Shown: piece after piece, positions 25,910-33,960 of the stretch
How positions within the stretch are numbered: position 1 is the first letter of the stretch
How the letters are laid out: each line of letters starts with the position of its first letter
From: a virus
DNA: 49,072 nucleotides
Reading direction: 5' to 3' (one strand)
Virus record (IMG/VR): IMGVR_UViG_3300030107_004579
Location: 1 to 49,072 of that record
Program-made: the position numbers and the translations under genes
The notes under the pieces: model-generated
What the model was told of the DNA's origin: nothing
The model's input: the letters and a program-made list of their open reading frames with translations, nothing else
The model's database searches: none

Positions 25910-26974
25910 TTAAAACCTCCAATTAATTCCTGTACTAATATTATACTCTTCACGACCATAATATTTTAATTTATAACCCTCAATAAATACCCCAATATGC
26001 TCACTTAGATTAGCTCCAACCAGAGCGCCAATGTCATATTGCTCTTCACCTCCATCATACGATTTCTCTGTCAAACCGACAGTCGATAAAAATGAATTTA
26101 CCCAAATATGAGAATAATACTTGTCATTCCCAATGTAAAAATCTAATCCTAAAACTATACTTGCTTCTGCTTGCCATTCTTTTACTTTATTTTCTTTATT
26201 ATATTGGTCTATAATAGCTGGCATATGATATTCGTAAAACTCTGCATCAGAGTATGCAACTGCAACGGAGTCAGAGTTCTCCCAATAATAACTAGCTTCC
26301 TCATAAAACATTTCCCAATAACCTTCTTCAGTAATTGGGTCAGTTTCAATCCATATATAATAACTATCAATTTCATTATTTCCGTTTAAATCGTGTAAAG
26401 GTACTAAATAATCAGTATATCCGTATTCATATGCAAGATACCACCAAGGGTCTTCATAATCTTCGTATGCAGGATGTCCATACACAGGATGTCCCATAAT
26501 ATTTCCACCTAAAGATAATAATACTGCTCCTAATTCTAGCTTATATCTAGCATCATAAGAAGCGTATTGCAAGTCCCTGCTTACTTTATCTAAATATTTA
26601 AATTTAGTTACAAAGCTCTTATTTGACCATTTAAGCCAATATTCTTGGTCAATGTACTCATGACCTCTATTTCTAATAAAACTAGCAGAAAACAGGTATT
26701 CTAAGCCTTCAACAGCGCCAAATAAAGCATTGTCACTTAAAGCTTTTTCATTTCCTTTGTAAAATCTACTTCTTGATTGATTTGGAAATAAAGCTATTTT
26801 TCTTATTCCTACGTTATATCTGTAATCGTCTTCTATTTGAATATTTCCTTTTACATAGGGCGTACCCATAGATGCAGAGCCATATATAGTCGAGTTACTG
26901 AATATACCAGAAAAAAGTAAACTAATAGACGTAGCCACATACGCAATATAATTTTTATATCTTCCACCAAGCAT
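25910..26974 (-). CDS. Phage-encoded outer-membrane beta-barrel-type protein
   Basis: This 354-residue protein starts with a basic, hydrophobic signal-peptide-like segment (NYIAYVATSISLLFSGIF) ending near GSA. It continues with many amphipathic strands separated by acidic, aromatic loops. The C-terminus, NISTGINWRF, has the terminal aromatic residue and alternating pattern recognised by the BAM insertion machinery of Gram-negative bacteria. It should be placed in the host outer membrane. Known phage outer-membrane proteins can mask receptors or alter the host surface; which applies here is unknown. It is two bases downstream of the MshEN-coiled-coil gene, so the two may work together. Confidence 0.65.
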   Translation of the reverse strand: MLGGRYKNYIAYVATSISLLFSGIFSNSTIYGSASMGTPYVKGNIQIEDDYRYNVGIRKIALFPNQSRSRFYKGNEKALSDNALFGAVEGLEYLFSASFIRNRGHEYIDQEYWLKWSNKSFVTKFKYLDKVSRDLQYASYDARYKLELGAVLLSLGGNIMGHPVYGHPAYEDYEDPWWYLAYEYGYTDYLVPLHDLNGNNEIDSYYIWIETDPITEEGYWEMFYEEASYYWENSDSVAVAYSDAEFYEYHMPAIIDQYNKENKVKEWQAEASIVLGLDFYIGNDKYYSHIWVNSFLSTVGLTEKSYDGGEEQYDIGALVGANLSEHIGVFIEGYKLKYYGREEYNISTGINWRF

Positions 26975-26976
26975 TA

Positions 26977-27675
26977 CTAAAATCTCCCTCCACCTGAGTT
27001 ACGTTTTTCTAATTTTTTTACTCTTTCTTCAAATTTACCAATCTTTATATTTAAATCATCTAACTTATCTTTACAATCATCAATGCCTGATAAATCAATG
27101 TCAGGTATATCTATTTTTTTGTTTTTTAATTTATTTAATTCTTTATTTACTTTAATTAATTCTGAATTAAGTTTTTGAATTTCTTCTTTAATATAAGATA
27201 AATCAGCTGCTAAAGGAGTTAAACTTGAAGACAATGCTTTTAAATCTTTAAATGTTTCATCATATTCATCTAATTTATAAGATATTATTTTTAAATCTCC
27301 CATAGACTTAATATTGTTAATTTCTTTAGTATTATCTTCTACTGCTCCTGTTAATGTAAAATATACACCAACTCCTGATACTACTACAAACATAATAGTA
27401 ACAAGGAATTTTAAGTCCATTTGAAATGCTGTATTCTCGCCTATTTTTGTTGCCACTTCTTTCTCCTCTTTAACTTTTTCAGTTATTTTTATTTGTTGGT
27501 CATTTAATGCTTCTGCTACTTCATCAACAGTTACATGTCCTTCTTCTATTAAAACTTTACCTAACGGTACAGACCTATTATAATTAATTGCTTCATCAGC
27601 TTGTTTACTTAAAGCAGATGTTAATTGTTTTTTATTAATATAGCCTTTTAATAATAATAAATCTCCAATTTTCAT
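26977..27675 (-). CDS. Membrane-anchored MshEN-type (T2SSE N-terminal) coiled-coil protein
   Basis: This 232-residue protein has three parts. Residues 2-25 (KIGDLLLLKGYINKKQL...Q) and 37-60 (PLGKVLIEEGHVTVDEV...Q) are two 24-residue repeats with the LGxxLxxxGxxxxxxLxxALxxQ pattern of MshEN domains, which bind cyclic-di-GMP in type II secretion and pilus ATPases. Residues 88-110 are a transmembrane helix (KFLVTIMFVVVSGVGVYF). The remainder is a long coiled coil. No ATPase domain follows, unlike GspE or MshE. The arginines before LG that are usual in the motif are K or P here, so ligand binding is uncertain. A sensor or scaffold at the host inner membrane is the best inference. Confidence 0.7.
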   Translation of the reverse strand: MKIGDLLLLKGYINKKQLTSALSKQADEAINYNRSVPLGKVLIEEGHVTVDEVAEALNDQQIKITEKVKEEKEVATKIGENTAFQMDLKFLVTIMFVVVSGVGVYFTLTGAVEDNTKEINNIKSMGDLKIISYKLDEYDETFKDLKALSSSLTPLAADLSYIKEEIQKLNSELIKVNKELNKLKNKKIDIPDIDLSGIDDCKDKLDDLNIKIGKFEERVKKLEKRNSGGGRF

Positions 27676-27677
27676 TT

Positions 27678-28166
27678 TTAACTACAAACAACCACTTCAA
27701 CATCACATGTGCCTGAGTTTGCTTTTGCAGTAACAGCTACTATATCGTTATCTCCACTTCCTAATGTTATAGCTGCTCCAGCTGTAGCATCCATTGAAGC
27801 TAAATGTCCCCATAATATAAATGATTTTCCAGCTCCAAGCTTATAAGAAAATTCATCATCATTTGCATTTTTAAGTCTTAATGTAACATAATTAGTAGCA
27901 TCGTGATTTGTTATTCTTGCATATGTTACATTTTCATCGTCAAATTGTTGCCCAGATATATGCGCACCATTATCATTAGTAGTATATAAAGTATGTTCAG
28001 CTGTATGAAGTACGCTTATTACTCTAGCTAATATATCATTAACAGCTACAACTTCTGCTATACTCGTACTTAAATTAGTCGCTGTAGTTCCACTACTTAT
28101 ACCTGTTTGATTAGTGCCAAAATCTTCAGTAATAGTTATTGTTAAATTTTGCGCTCCTATTGCCAT
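27678..28166 (-). CDS. Small beta-sandwich structural protein, paralogue 3 of 3
   Basis: This 162-residue protein belongs to a triplet with the genes at 31835 and 33292. Shared features in order are an opening LTITITE strand, an NDILARVISV-type segment, YARITNHDATNYVTLRLKN, EFSYKLGAGKSFIL, and a final CDVEVVV strand. The pattern is all-beta and likely a virion protein, perhaps a decoration or tail-attached subunit. It lies upstream of the MshEN gene and downstream of the phosphoesterase, away from its paralogues, so one copy was duplicated and moved. Confidence 0.6.
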   Translation of the reverse strand: MAIGAQNLTITITEDFGTNQTGISSGTTATNLSTSIAEVVAVNDILARVISVLHTAEHTLYTTNDNGAHISGQQFDDENVTYARITNHDATNYVTLRLKNANDDEFSYKLGAGKSFILWGHLASMDATAGAAITLGSGDNDIVAVTAKANSGTCDVEVVVCS

Positions 28167-28204
28167 CTATTTTCCTCTTTCCTTATTTATGTATATTTAT
28201 ACGT

Positions 28205-28267
28205 TTATAATTTAGTAAATTTTAATGTTCTTTCAAATTCATGCATTAAACTTCTATTTATTGCCAT
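28205..28267 (-). CDS. Possible 20-residue peptide
   Basis: A short frame from ATG 28267 reads MAINRSLMHEFERTLKFTKL. GGGGAG lies nine bases upstream, and it overlaps the end of the phosphoesterase gene by 14 bases. There is no family evidence and the frame is short enough to arise by chance. It is listed because it fills the only gap between the phosphoesterase and the next gene. Confidence 0.25.
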   Translation of the reverse strand: MAINRSLMHEFERTLKFTKL

Positions 28268-29048
28268 CTATTAACTCTCCCCAAAGAGAAGTTCTTCCGT
28301 TTATTATTTGCACCATATGAACTGTAAAAAGCCCACCTCTAAAAAAATCTACAACTGCAAACGCATGCGCCCATGTTATAGCTTTTCCACCCAACCACTT
28401 ATTTTTTTCATGACTCATATCTTTCAAACAACCAGCACTCCAAGCTGATTTTGGGCCATCTATATGAGTAACAGATGCTTGTTGTAAACTATGATGATGA
28501 CCATACATAACATTTCCACCTAATTGAAGATGTGCTTTTGCATGATGAAGACCAGATTTGTGATGACCATGGTAAAAATGAAGTTTACCTACCTTTAACC
28601 ATTTTTCTGGTGGCAATCCTGCATCATATACTTTGTATCCTCTTTCTTTAAATTTGCAAGCATCTTTAAATTTATATTGAGGTAAATATGGATGTTCAGC
28701 TACAAACATATCTAACCAAGCGTCATGATTGCCTTGACAAATATACCTTTCTTTGCATCCTGCCTTATCTAAAGATTTATCAATGTCATCTAAATATTCA
28801 TTTACATCATGTATATCTTTTTCTATTCTAGGAGTAATATACTCTAATGGTGGTTTTTTCTTTCTCGCCCATTGCCAATGCGATGCGCTTCCCCATTCTC
28901 CTAAATCACCTAAATCAATATATATGTCAGGTTTTACTATTTCTATTGCTTGTTTTACTACACTTATTGCAGCTTTATCATGCAATGGAACGTGCTTATC
29001 TGGTGTGACTATAGCTCTTTTAACTATGCCACTTTTTTGTTTGGCCAT
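28254..29048 (-). CDS. Calcineurin-like metallophosphoesterase
   Basis: This 264-residue protein carries the metal-binding motifs of the calcineurin-like superfamily in the right order: D17-K-H19, G47-D48-L-G-E51 (the family's GDxxD with E as last residue), G-N107-H108-D109, G161-H162-H, and GHHH at 183-186. Members hydrolyse phosphate esters or nucleic acids using two metal ions. Phage versions occur among structural genes in marine phages without a known substrate. It is embedded in the tail region of the late operon, so the enzyme may be carried in the virion or made late. ATG 29048 has a GAGG site. Confidence 0.85.
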   Translation of the reverse strand: MAKQKSGIVKRAIVTPDKHVPLHDKAAISVVKQAIEIVKPDIYIDLGDLGEWGSASHWQWARKKKPPLEYITPRIEKDIHDVNEYLDDIDKSLDKAGCKERYICQGNHDAWLDMFVAEHPYLPQYKFKDACKFKERGYKVYDAGLPPEKWLKVGKLHFYHGHHKSGLHHAKAHLQLGGNVMYGHHHSLQQASVTHIDGPKSAWSAGCLKDMSHEKNKWLGGKAITWAHAFAVVDFFRGGLFTVHMVQIINGRTSLWGELIDGNK

Positions 29049-29069
29049 TTTTACCTCTATTTCAAAAAA

Positions 29070-29258
29070 CTATTTTTTATTGTCTTTATTTTCTTTCTTT
29101 GATTTTTCTTCGCTTTGCAATGTAAGTAATAATTCTAAAGCACCATCAATTTTATTTAATAATGTTTCGCTATTAAGCATTGCTTCTTCTATTTCATTCA
29201 TTTCTGATTTTACTTGTTTTCTTTGATTTTTTAAGTTTTCTATTTTTTCTTTATACAC
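29070..29258 (-). CDS. Small coiled-coil protein (GTG start)
   Basis: This 62-residue protein is helical throughout (MYKEKIENLKNQRKQVKSEM, then LLNKIDGALELLLTLQSEE) with a lysine-rich tail. The start is GTG 29258 with AAGGAAAG about four bases upstream. It lies between the fibre and phosphoesterase genes in the same operon. No family recognised. It may be a small assembly factor. Confidence 0.5.
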   Translation of the reverse strand: MYKEKIENLKNQRKQVKSEMNEIEEAMLNSETLLNKIDGALELLLTLQSEEKSKKENKDNKK

Positions 29259-29273
29259 TTTACTTTCCTTTAT

Positions 29274-30863
29274 TTATTGTAAAATTCCTATTGCTATTAA
29301 ATCTGTTATAAGTGTTGCTAATACATCTGTTGTATCTGCTGCACTTGTAGAACCTGTAATAGTTCTGTTAGTACTAAAACTAGAAGAAGTATAATCAGGA
29401 GCTGCTGCTGGTGACGCACCATTGCATGCAAATTGCCCAAGTATCTTTAAATTACCACTTGTATCTAATTCAAATTTATTTTCTGAAAAACCAGCATCTG
29501 TTCCTATGCAAAATAAATCATCAGAAGAACCCCCAGTCACATCATTCCCTATAACCCATTTTAATGCTGCTATTTCATATAAACCAATTTCTGCATCTCC
29601 GAATGAACGTATATTAAATCTCATGTTATCTGTAGTAGTCAAAGAATAATTAAGCCATGCTACACTAGTACCACTATCTGAATCACCCGTAAAGTTTGGG
29701 CCATTTAAAAAAATAGAATTTGTTGTTAAATTTCCAGCAATTGTAACATTGCCACTTGTATCTAATTCAAATTTATTTGCTATAAAATTAAGACCTGTAC
29801 CTATGCAAAATAAATCATCAGAAGAGCCACCAGTTGCATCATTTCCTATAGTCCACTTTGGTGAACCTCCTTCATATAAAGCAATTTCTACATCTTGGTT
29901 AGAATATGAACGTATAATAAATCTCATTTTATCTGTAGTAGTCGAATCATAACTTGCTTGCATCGTAGATAATCCACCTGTAGAACCACCACTTAATATT
30001 GTGTTTCCATTTAATGTTATAATTCCACCTGTTGTTAAACCTCCATCTATTTGTAAATCACCACTTTCATTTAACGTGGCTATTTCTGTAGTGTCATTAT
30101 AAAAATAAAACTTTTGACCTGTTTCATCATTATCATCATCTAAAATAAATGATATATTGCCATCAGAATGAATAGCTAAATCAGCATCAGTAGCTCCTGT
30201 AATATCTCCACCTAATACAGTTAAATCTCCAGCAATAGTTGCATTACTACTTGTATCTAACGTTATAGCTGTTCCACCATCAGATGCGTATATAATGTTA
30301 TTACCTAGTTTTATACCACTTGTAAAAGTTGCTAATCCTTGAAAAGATGAAGAATCAGCAAAAGATGCAGTTTCATTTACAGTTAAATCTGTACCTACAA
30401 CAAGTTCTGCACCAGTTTCTAAATCATCATTAACTGTTACATTTCGACCATTTAGTGTTATTGCTGTTTCACCACCGTATGAATTTATTGTATTACTGTC
30501 AATAGCTAAATTACCAGTAATTCTTGTATTAGCAGCATCTAAAAAAATAATGCCTGCAACATCTAAAGTTAAATTACCTGATGATACATCAATTTCATTA
30601 TCTGTTAATGTCATATAAGAATTAGAACCAAGATTTAAAGAACTTTTTACATCAAGTGTCCCAGTAATTGTTGAATTTGCTCCAACGTTTAAATCGCCTG
30701 CAGTTGTTGCATTACCTGTTGCATTATCAACTTCAAATCTATTTATCCCTGATTGATTTTTAATAAGAAATGATTTATTATTATCAAGCGTAAGTGTTGT
30801 ATCTATAGTAGATACTGTAGATGCTGCTTGAGTATTGCTTTCTGTAGTCCAAGTTGTTGCCAC
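29274..30863 (-). CDS. Fibre-like protein with beta-repeat shaft (GTG start)
   Basis: This 529-residue protein consists of repeated strands such as NATTAGDLNVGANSTITG, TIAGDLTVLGGD and TIAGNLTTNSI, the pattern of trimeric fibre shafts. The second half contains two copies of a 60-residue unit (DKMRF, LYEGGSPKW, IGNDATGGSSDDLFCIGT, NKFELDTSGN). The end is short (ITDLIAIGILQ). Start GTG 30863 has AAGGAAT upstream. It differs from the fibre at 17788 in lacking a large C-terminal globular tip, so it may be a shaft or spike piece rather than the receptor-binding end. Confidence 0.65.
   Translation of the reverse strand: MATTWTTESNTQAASTVSTIDTTLTLDNNKSFLIKNQSGINRFEVDNATGNATTAGDLNVGANSTITGTLDVKSSLNLGSNSYMTLTDNEIDVSSGNLTLDVAGIIFLDAANTRITGNLAIDSNTINSYGGETAITLNGRNVTVNDDLETGAELVVGTDLTVNETASFADSSSFQGLATFTSGIKLGNNIIYASDGGTAITLDTSSNATIAGDLTVLGGDITGATDADLAIHSDGNISFILDDDNDETGQKFYFYNDTTEIATLNESGDLQIDGGLTTGGIITLNGNTILSGGSTGGLSTMQASYDSTTTDKMRFIIRSYSNQDVEIALYEGGSPKWTIGNDATGGSSDDLFCIGTGLNFIANKFELDTSGNVTIAGNLTTNSIFLNGPNFTGDSDSGTSVAWLNYSLTTTDNMRFNIRSFGDAEIGLYEIAALKWVIGNDVTGGSSDDLFCIGTDAGFSENKFELDTSGNLKILGQFACNGASPAAAPDYTSSSFSTNRTITGSTSAADTTDVLATLITDLIAIGILQ
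29458..29945 (-). repeat. Tandem duplication within the fibre-like gene
   Basis: About 180 bases at 29458-29641 and about 190 bases at 29755-29945 encode near-copies of one unit, sharing IGND.TGGSSDDLFCIGT and NKFELDTSGN. The DNA is also visibly similar, for instance the common CACTTGTATCTAATTC and CTGTAGTAGTC blocks. It looks like a recent duplication lengthening the shaft. Confidence 0.75.
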
Positions 30864-30874
30864 TTAGGATTCCT

Positions 30875-31501
30875 TTATAATCTTGGTACTGCTAAACTTC
30901 TTATTCCTGAACGTCTTGACCTATGTTTTTTAACATCTCTTTCATACATTGCTCTGAAATATTGAGCTTTTTGAAAATCTCCCATATCCTCAAATAATCT
31001 TGCTTTTACATAGCATACAACAGAATTATGTAATGCACTATCAAGCCCTACATTTGTATATAAATTATTTGTGATGTCTGTCACTTCTTCGTATTTTGAA
31101 TGATATGTTATTCTTAATCCGTTTATAACATTATCGCTGCTCCATGTACCGTTTTCTCCTGCAGTAGATGCCCATGTAGCTGTAAAATAAAAACTATTAT
31201 CGTCAATTCTTGTTATTGTTTCTGTAGCATCAAAATTAGTTGTACCTGCAATTGTTATACTATCACCTGTTAAAAGTCCATGGCTTAAAGAAGTAGCTTT
31301 AACAGTTCCTGTTACTTCACTTCCATGATTTTCAAAAGAAGATATAGTGCCATTGCTTCCATTTCCTTCAAAAGTATCATATTTTTCAGTAGTTCTTTCG
31401 TTTGATGCAGATTCTACATCTTCTACAAGAATAGCTACTCTGTTATCGTCATTATACCATGTAAAGTAATTATTTGGATATGTTCTTTTGTCTGTTGCCA
31501 T
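30875..31501 (-). CDS. Head-tail/tail adaptor protein with inserted beta domain
   Basis: This 208-residue protein starts TYPNNYFTWYNDDNRVAILV and ends with a basic helical region (FRAMYERDVKKHRSRRSGIR). Between them, about residues 45-120, lies a beta insert (GTVKATSLSHGLLTGDSITI, then NSFYFTATW) resembling the FCCH-like barrel annotated in many phage tail proteins. Its helices follow the style of podovirus adaptor proteins that sit under the portal. Two other adaptor-like genes lie immediately upstream. GGAGAG precedes ATG 31501. Confidence 0.5.
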   Translation of the reverse strand: MATDKRTYPNNYFTWYNDDNRVAILVEDVESASNERTTEKYDTFEGNGSNGTISSFENHGSEVTGTVKATSLSHGLLTGDSITIAGTTNFDATETITRIDDNSFYFTATWASTAGENGTWSSDNVINGLRITYHSKYEEVTDITNNLYTNVGLDSALHNSVVCYVKARLFEDMGDFQKAQYFRAMYERDVKKHRSRRSGIRSLAVPRL

Positions 31502-31508
31502 TTCTCTC

Positions 31509-31826
31509 CTACATTAAAGAATTTGATGCATCATCTGTATCAGCTCTTAATAAATTATGTGGGTCTGATAATTTAGGTATCATAACATACCTATTATTTG
31601 TATCTTTTATCTCAACCCTTATAATGTCAATAATATTATCTGACAATGTATACCATCTTTGTTTTGGAACTAAATCTTGTTTTGCTGAAACTGTATAATG
31701 TTGTTTTTTAGACCCTATATCAAGCAATGCATCATTAATTAAACGCATCATATATTTTTCTGGCTGTCTACCAAATGAATGTTCTACTTGTAATATTACA
31801 TCTTTTGCTGTTAAACTTTTTGCCAT
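31509..31826 (-). CDS. Small head-tail connector-type protein
   Basis: This 105-residue protein combines a helix (MMRLINDALLDIGSKK) with a strand pair around QRWYTLSDNIIDIIRVEIKD. This is the layout of small phage proteins annotated as adaptor or connector ('minor tail', gp4/gp6 type). It is followed at once by the 208-residue adaptor candidate. Family membership is suggested by pattern and position, not established. Confidence 0.5.
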   Translation of the reverse strand: MAKSLTAKDVILQVEHSFGRQPEKYMMRLINDALLDIGSKKQHYTVSAKQDLVPKQRWYTLSDNIIDIIRVEIKDTNNRYVMIPKLSDPHNLLRADTDDASNSLM

Positions 31827-31834
31827 AATAACCC

Positions 31835-32584
31835 CTATTTGCTAGCTACAAATACTTCAACATCGACTGCTGCTGTATCTGCTTCTGCAGTTATATCTAC
31901 TAAATCTCCAAATCCTGCTGCATATGTACTTGTACCATTTGTATCAGAAGAACCAGATGTATGACTAGCTATAGTAGAAGTAGTTTCTGCTCCTGTAGTT
32001 GAATTTCTAGTAACAAGCCCAACTTGAGTACCTCTGTATCCATCAGTAGAATCACCACCTGTTACACTACCTACACTACTGCCTGAAGGAACTTGTGCAT
32101 TGTCATGAGAAACTCTTAATCCAGGTATAATTTTATTTGTTGCTGTAATATTAGTTATATTTGCACTACTATCAGTCGTATCTCCAGTTGCTTCAGTAAA
32201 TCCTAATGCTACTTGATTAGCAAGCATTGTATCAATTACACCACTATTTTTGTCACCATTATATATAAAGCTTTGTCCTGACCCTAATTTCATGCAACAT
32301 TCATTATTGTATTCATTTTTAAATACTAAATATATAAAATTAGAATCGTCTTTATTTGTTATTCTAATATATCTAACGTCAGATTCTATATATGTTCCTG
32401 CTGCTACAGCAGTAGAAAATGCTAATAATTGAATTTCACTTGTAGGAACTGTAACAATTCTTTTTGATATTTCTGCTACACTTGGTATAGTCATTGTATT
32501 CATTGCACCTTGTTGAGTTCCATTTAAACTAATTGTTTCTGTTATTGTAACCTTTAATGGTTGTGCTGTAAGTCTTGTTGCCAT
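31835..32584 (-). CDS. Beta-sandwich structural protein, paralogue 2 of 3, with an insertion
   Basis: This 249-residue protein opens LKVTITETISLNGTQQGAMN and has the shared YIRITNKDDSNFIYLVFKN, CCMKLGSGQSFIY and final AAVDVEVFVASK. Compared with its paralogues (154 and 162 residues) it has about 90 extra residues near the C-terminus, rich in serine, threonine and glycine (DSTDGYRGTQVGLVTRNST). It is probably a virion surface or decoration-like subunit. The insert may project outward. Confidence 0.6.
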   Translation of the reverse strand: MATRLTAQPLKVTITETISLNGTQQGAMNTMTIPSVAEISKRIVTVPTSEIQLLAFSTAVAAGTYIESDVRYIRITNKDDSNFIYLVFKNEYNNECCMKLGSGQSFIYNGDKNSGVIDTMLANQVALGFTEATGDTTDSSANITNITATNKIIPGLRVSHDNAQVPSGSSVGSVTGGDSTDGYRGTQVGLVTRNSTTGAETTSTIASHTSGSSDTNGTSTYAAGFGDLVDITAEADTAAVDVEVFVASK

Positions 32585-33292
32585 CTAACTTGCCTTTCCT
32601 TGATTTGGCTGTACTAATGATTTGCTTTTAATGACATTAACTTTTAGTACATAATCTTGTTTTAAATTTCCTATTAATGAATTGTATAATTCTGGGTCTT
32701 CTTCTGTTGCTGATAAATATTCTAAAGCTTTTATAGATGCGTTTAAAACAACTAATTCTTGGGCTTCATATGGAAAATCATTAATTTCATTATCAGATTC
32801 TAATACATTCAATAATTCATCTTTATCTAAATTATCTTTTGTTAAATTATATGAAGCATATCTACATTCATAACCATAAGGCAATACATTAATTTTTCCA
32901 CCTTCTAAATAATATGCTGGGTCTGTTGATGTTGCGTATAATATATCAGAAGAATCTTCTAATTTCCCTTTTTGTGTTGGATGCACAAACCTGCATTGTA
33001 TCATTTTTGAACCATTATGCATAGTAACATTGCTTACGTCACATTCAGGTGATTCTATTTCTGCTCCTGCAGGATTTGATTCAAAAGTAAAATAAGTTTT
33101 TGCTCTTTCAAGCATATCTTCAGGAAGCAATTTTAATACTTCCATTATACCTTCTTTTAACCATTGAGTAGTTAAAGAACTAAAAGTAGTAGTATCAAAT
33201 GCATTTCTAGAAGAATCTGCATCAAATCCAGACAATGCTTTTACTCTATCTCCTAGTGTTAATCCTGAACTATATATATTTGCATTAGCCAT
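32585..33292 (-). CDS. Head-tail adaptor-type protein
   Basis: This 235-residue protein starts with a helical part (TTQWLKEGIMEVLKLLPEDM) and has a central beta segment with GGKINVLPYGY and a C-terminal helix NDFPYEAQELVVLNASIKAL ending in a lysine-rich tail. A P-x-x-A-...-L-V-x-x-A-S-x-K-x-L helix with acidic following loop is typical of phage adaptor proteins that bind the portal ring. It is placed after the head genes and before the tail genes. Function inferred. Confidence 0.5.
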   Translation of the reverse strand: MANANIYSSGLTLGDRVKALSGFDADSSRNAFDTTTFSSLTTQWLKEGIMEVLKLLPEDMLERAKTYFTFESNPAGAEIESPECDVSNVTMHNGSKMIQCRFVHPTQKGKLEDSSDILYATSTDPAYYLEGGKINVLPYGYECRYASYNLTKDNLDKDELLNVLESDNEINDFPYEAQELVVLNASIKALEYLSATEEDPELYNSLIGNLKQDYVLKVNVIKSKSLVQPNQGKAS

Positions 33293-33756
33293 TATATACT
33301 CGCTATAAATACTTCAATATCGCATGCTGCTGTAGGAGCTGTAGCTTTAAGAGATGATATGTCATGCCAACCAGTACCTATATCTATAGTTGCTGCTGTT
33401 GCAGCGTTCATTGTTCCTTCATGTTGATATAAAAGGAAAGATTCTCCTGAGTTTAATTTATAAGCAAACTCATCATTATCAGCATTTTTAACTCTTAAAA
33501 CTATGTAATTTTCATCATCTAAATTTGTAATCCTAACGTATTTAATATTATCATCATCAAAAGTACTTCCTGCTACATTTGAGTCATGAGTATCATATAA
33601 TAAAAGTTCACTTGTAGGAACTGATATAATTCTTTTAAATATTTCATCAATATTAGATATGGATAATGTTTGACTACCACCTTGGTTTTTACCATTTAAA
33701 TAACATTGTTCTGTTATTGTTACTTTCAATGTTCCATTTGTTACTGTTGTAGCCAT
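33292..33756 (-). CDS. Beta-sandwich structural protein, paralogue 1 of 3
   Basis: This 154-residue protein opens LKVTITEQCYLNGKNQGGSQ and shares with the genes at 31835 and 27678 the blocks KRIISVPTSELLLY, YVRITNLDDENYIVLRVKN, EFAYKLNSGESFLL and a closing CDIEVFIAS. It is the closest to paralogue 2 (SVPTSE versus TVPTSE). Paralogues 1 and 2 flank the adaptor gene at 32585. All-beta composition and late position support a virion role. Confidence 0.6.
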   Translation of the reverse strand: MATTVTNGTLKVTITEQCYLNGKNQGGSQTLSISNIDEIFKRIISVPTSELLLYDTHDSNVAGSTFDDDNIKYVRITNLDDENYIVLRVKNADNDEFAYKLNSGESFLLYQHEGTMNAATAATIDIGTGWHDISSLKATAPTAACDIEVFIASI

Positions 33757-33757
33757 G

Positions 33758-33958
33758 CTATCCCTTCATAGTTTTAATTGATTCATCAATTGTTGTTGTA
33801 CTAAATTCCATTTTTGTAGTTCCACTTAAAGTGTTGCGCATATTAATATAATTAGATATTTTACCTGATGTGCCAAAAACTTTTCCACATTCACATTCCT
33901 TAACAACCCCTTTAGGTACTTCAGTTCTAATTCCACATGAACAATAATATATCCTCAT
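33758..33958 (-). CDS. Small zinc-ribbon protein in the late operon
   Basis: This 66-residue protein starts MRIYYCSCGIRTEVPKGVVK and continues ECECGKVFGTSG. The paired C-x-C motifs (C6, C8, C22, C24) form a plausible zinc-ribbon. The C-terminal 35 residues are polar and helical. It lies two bases downstream of the 110-residue gene. Function unknown. Zinc ribbons in late operons are often small assembly or regulatory proteins. Confidence 0.55.
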   Translation of the reverse strand: MRIYYCSCGIRTEVPKGVVKECECGKVFGTSGKISNYINMRNTLSGTTKMEFSTTTIDESIKTMKG

Positions 33959-33960
33959 AA

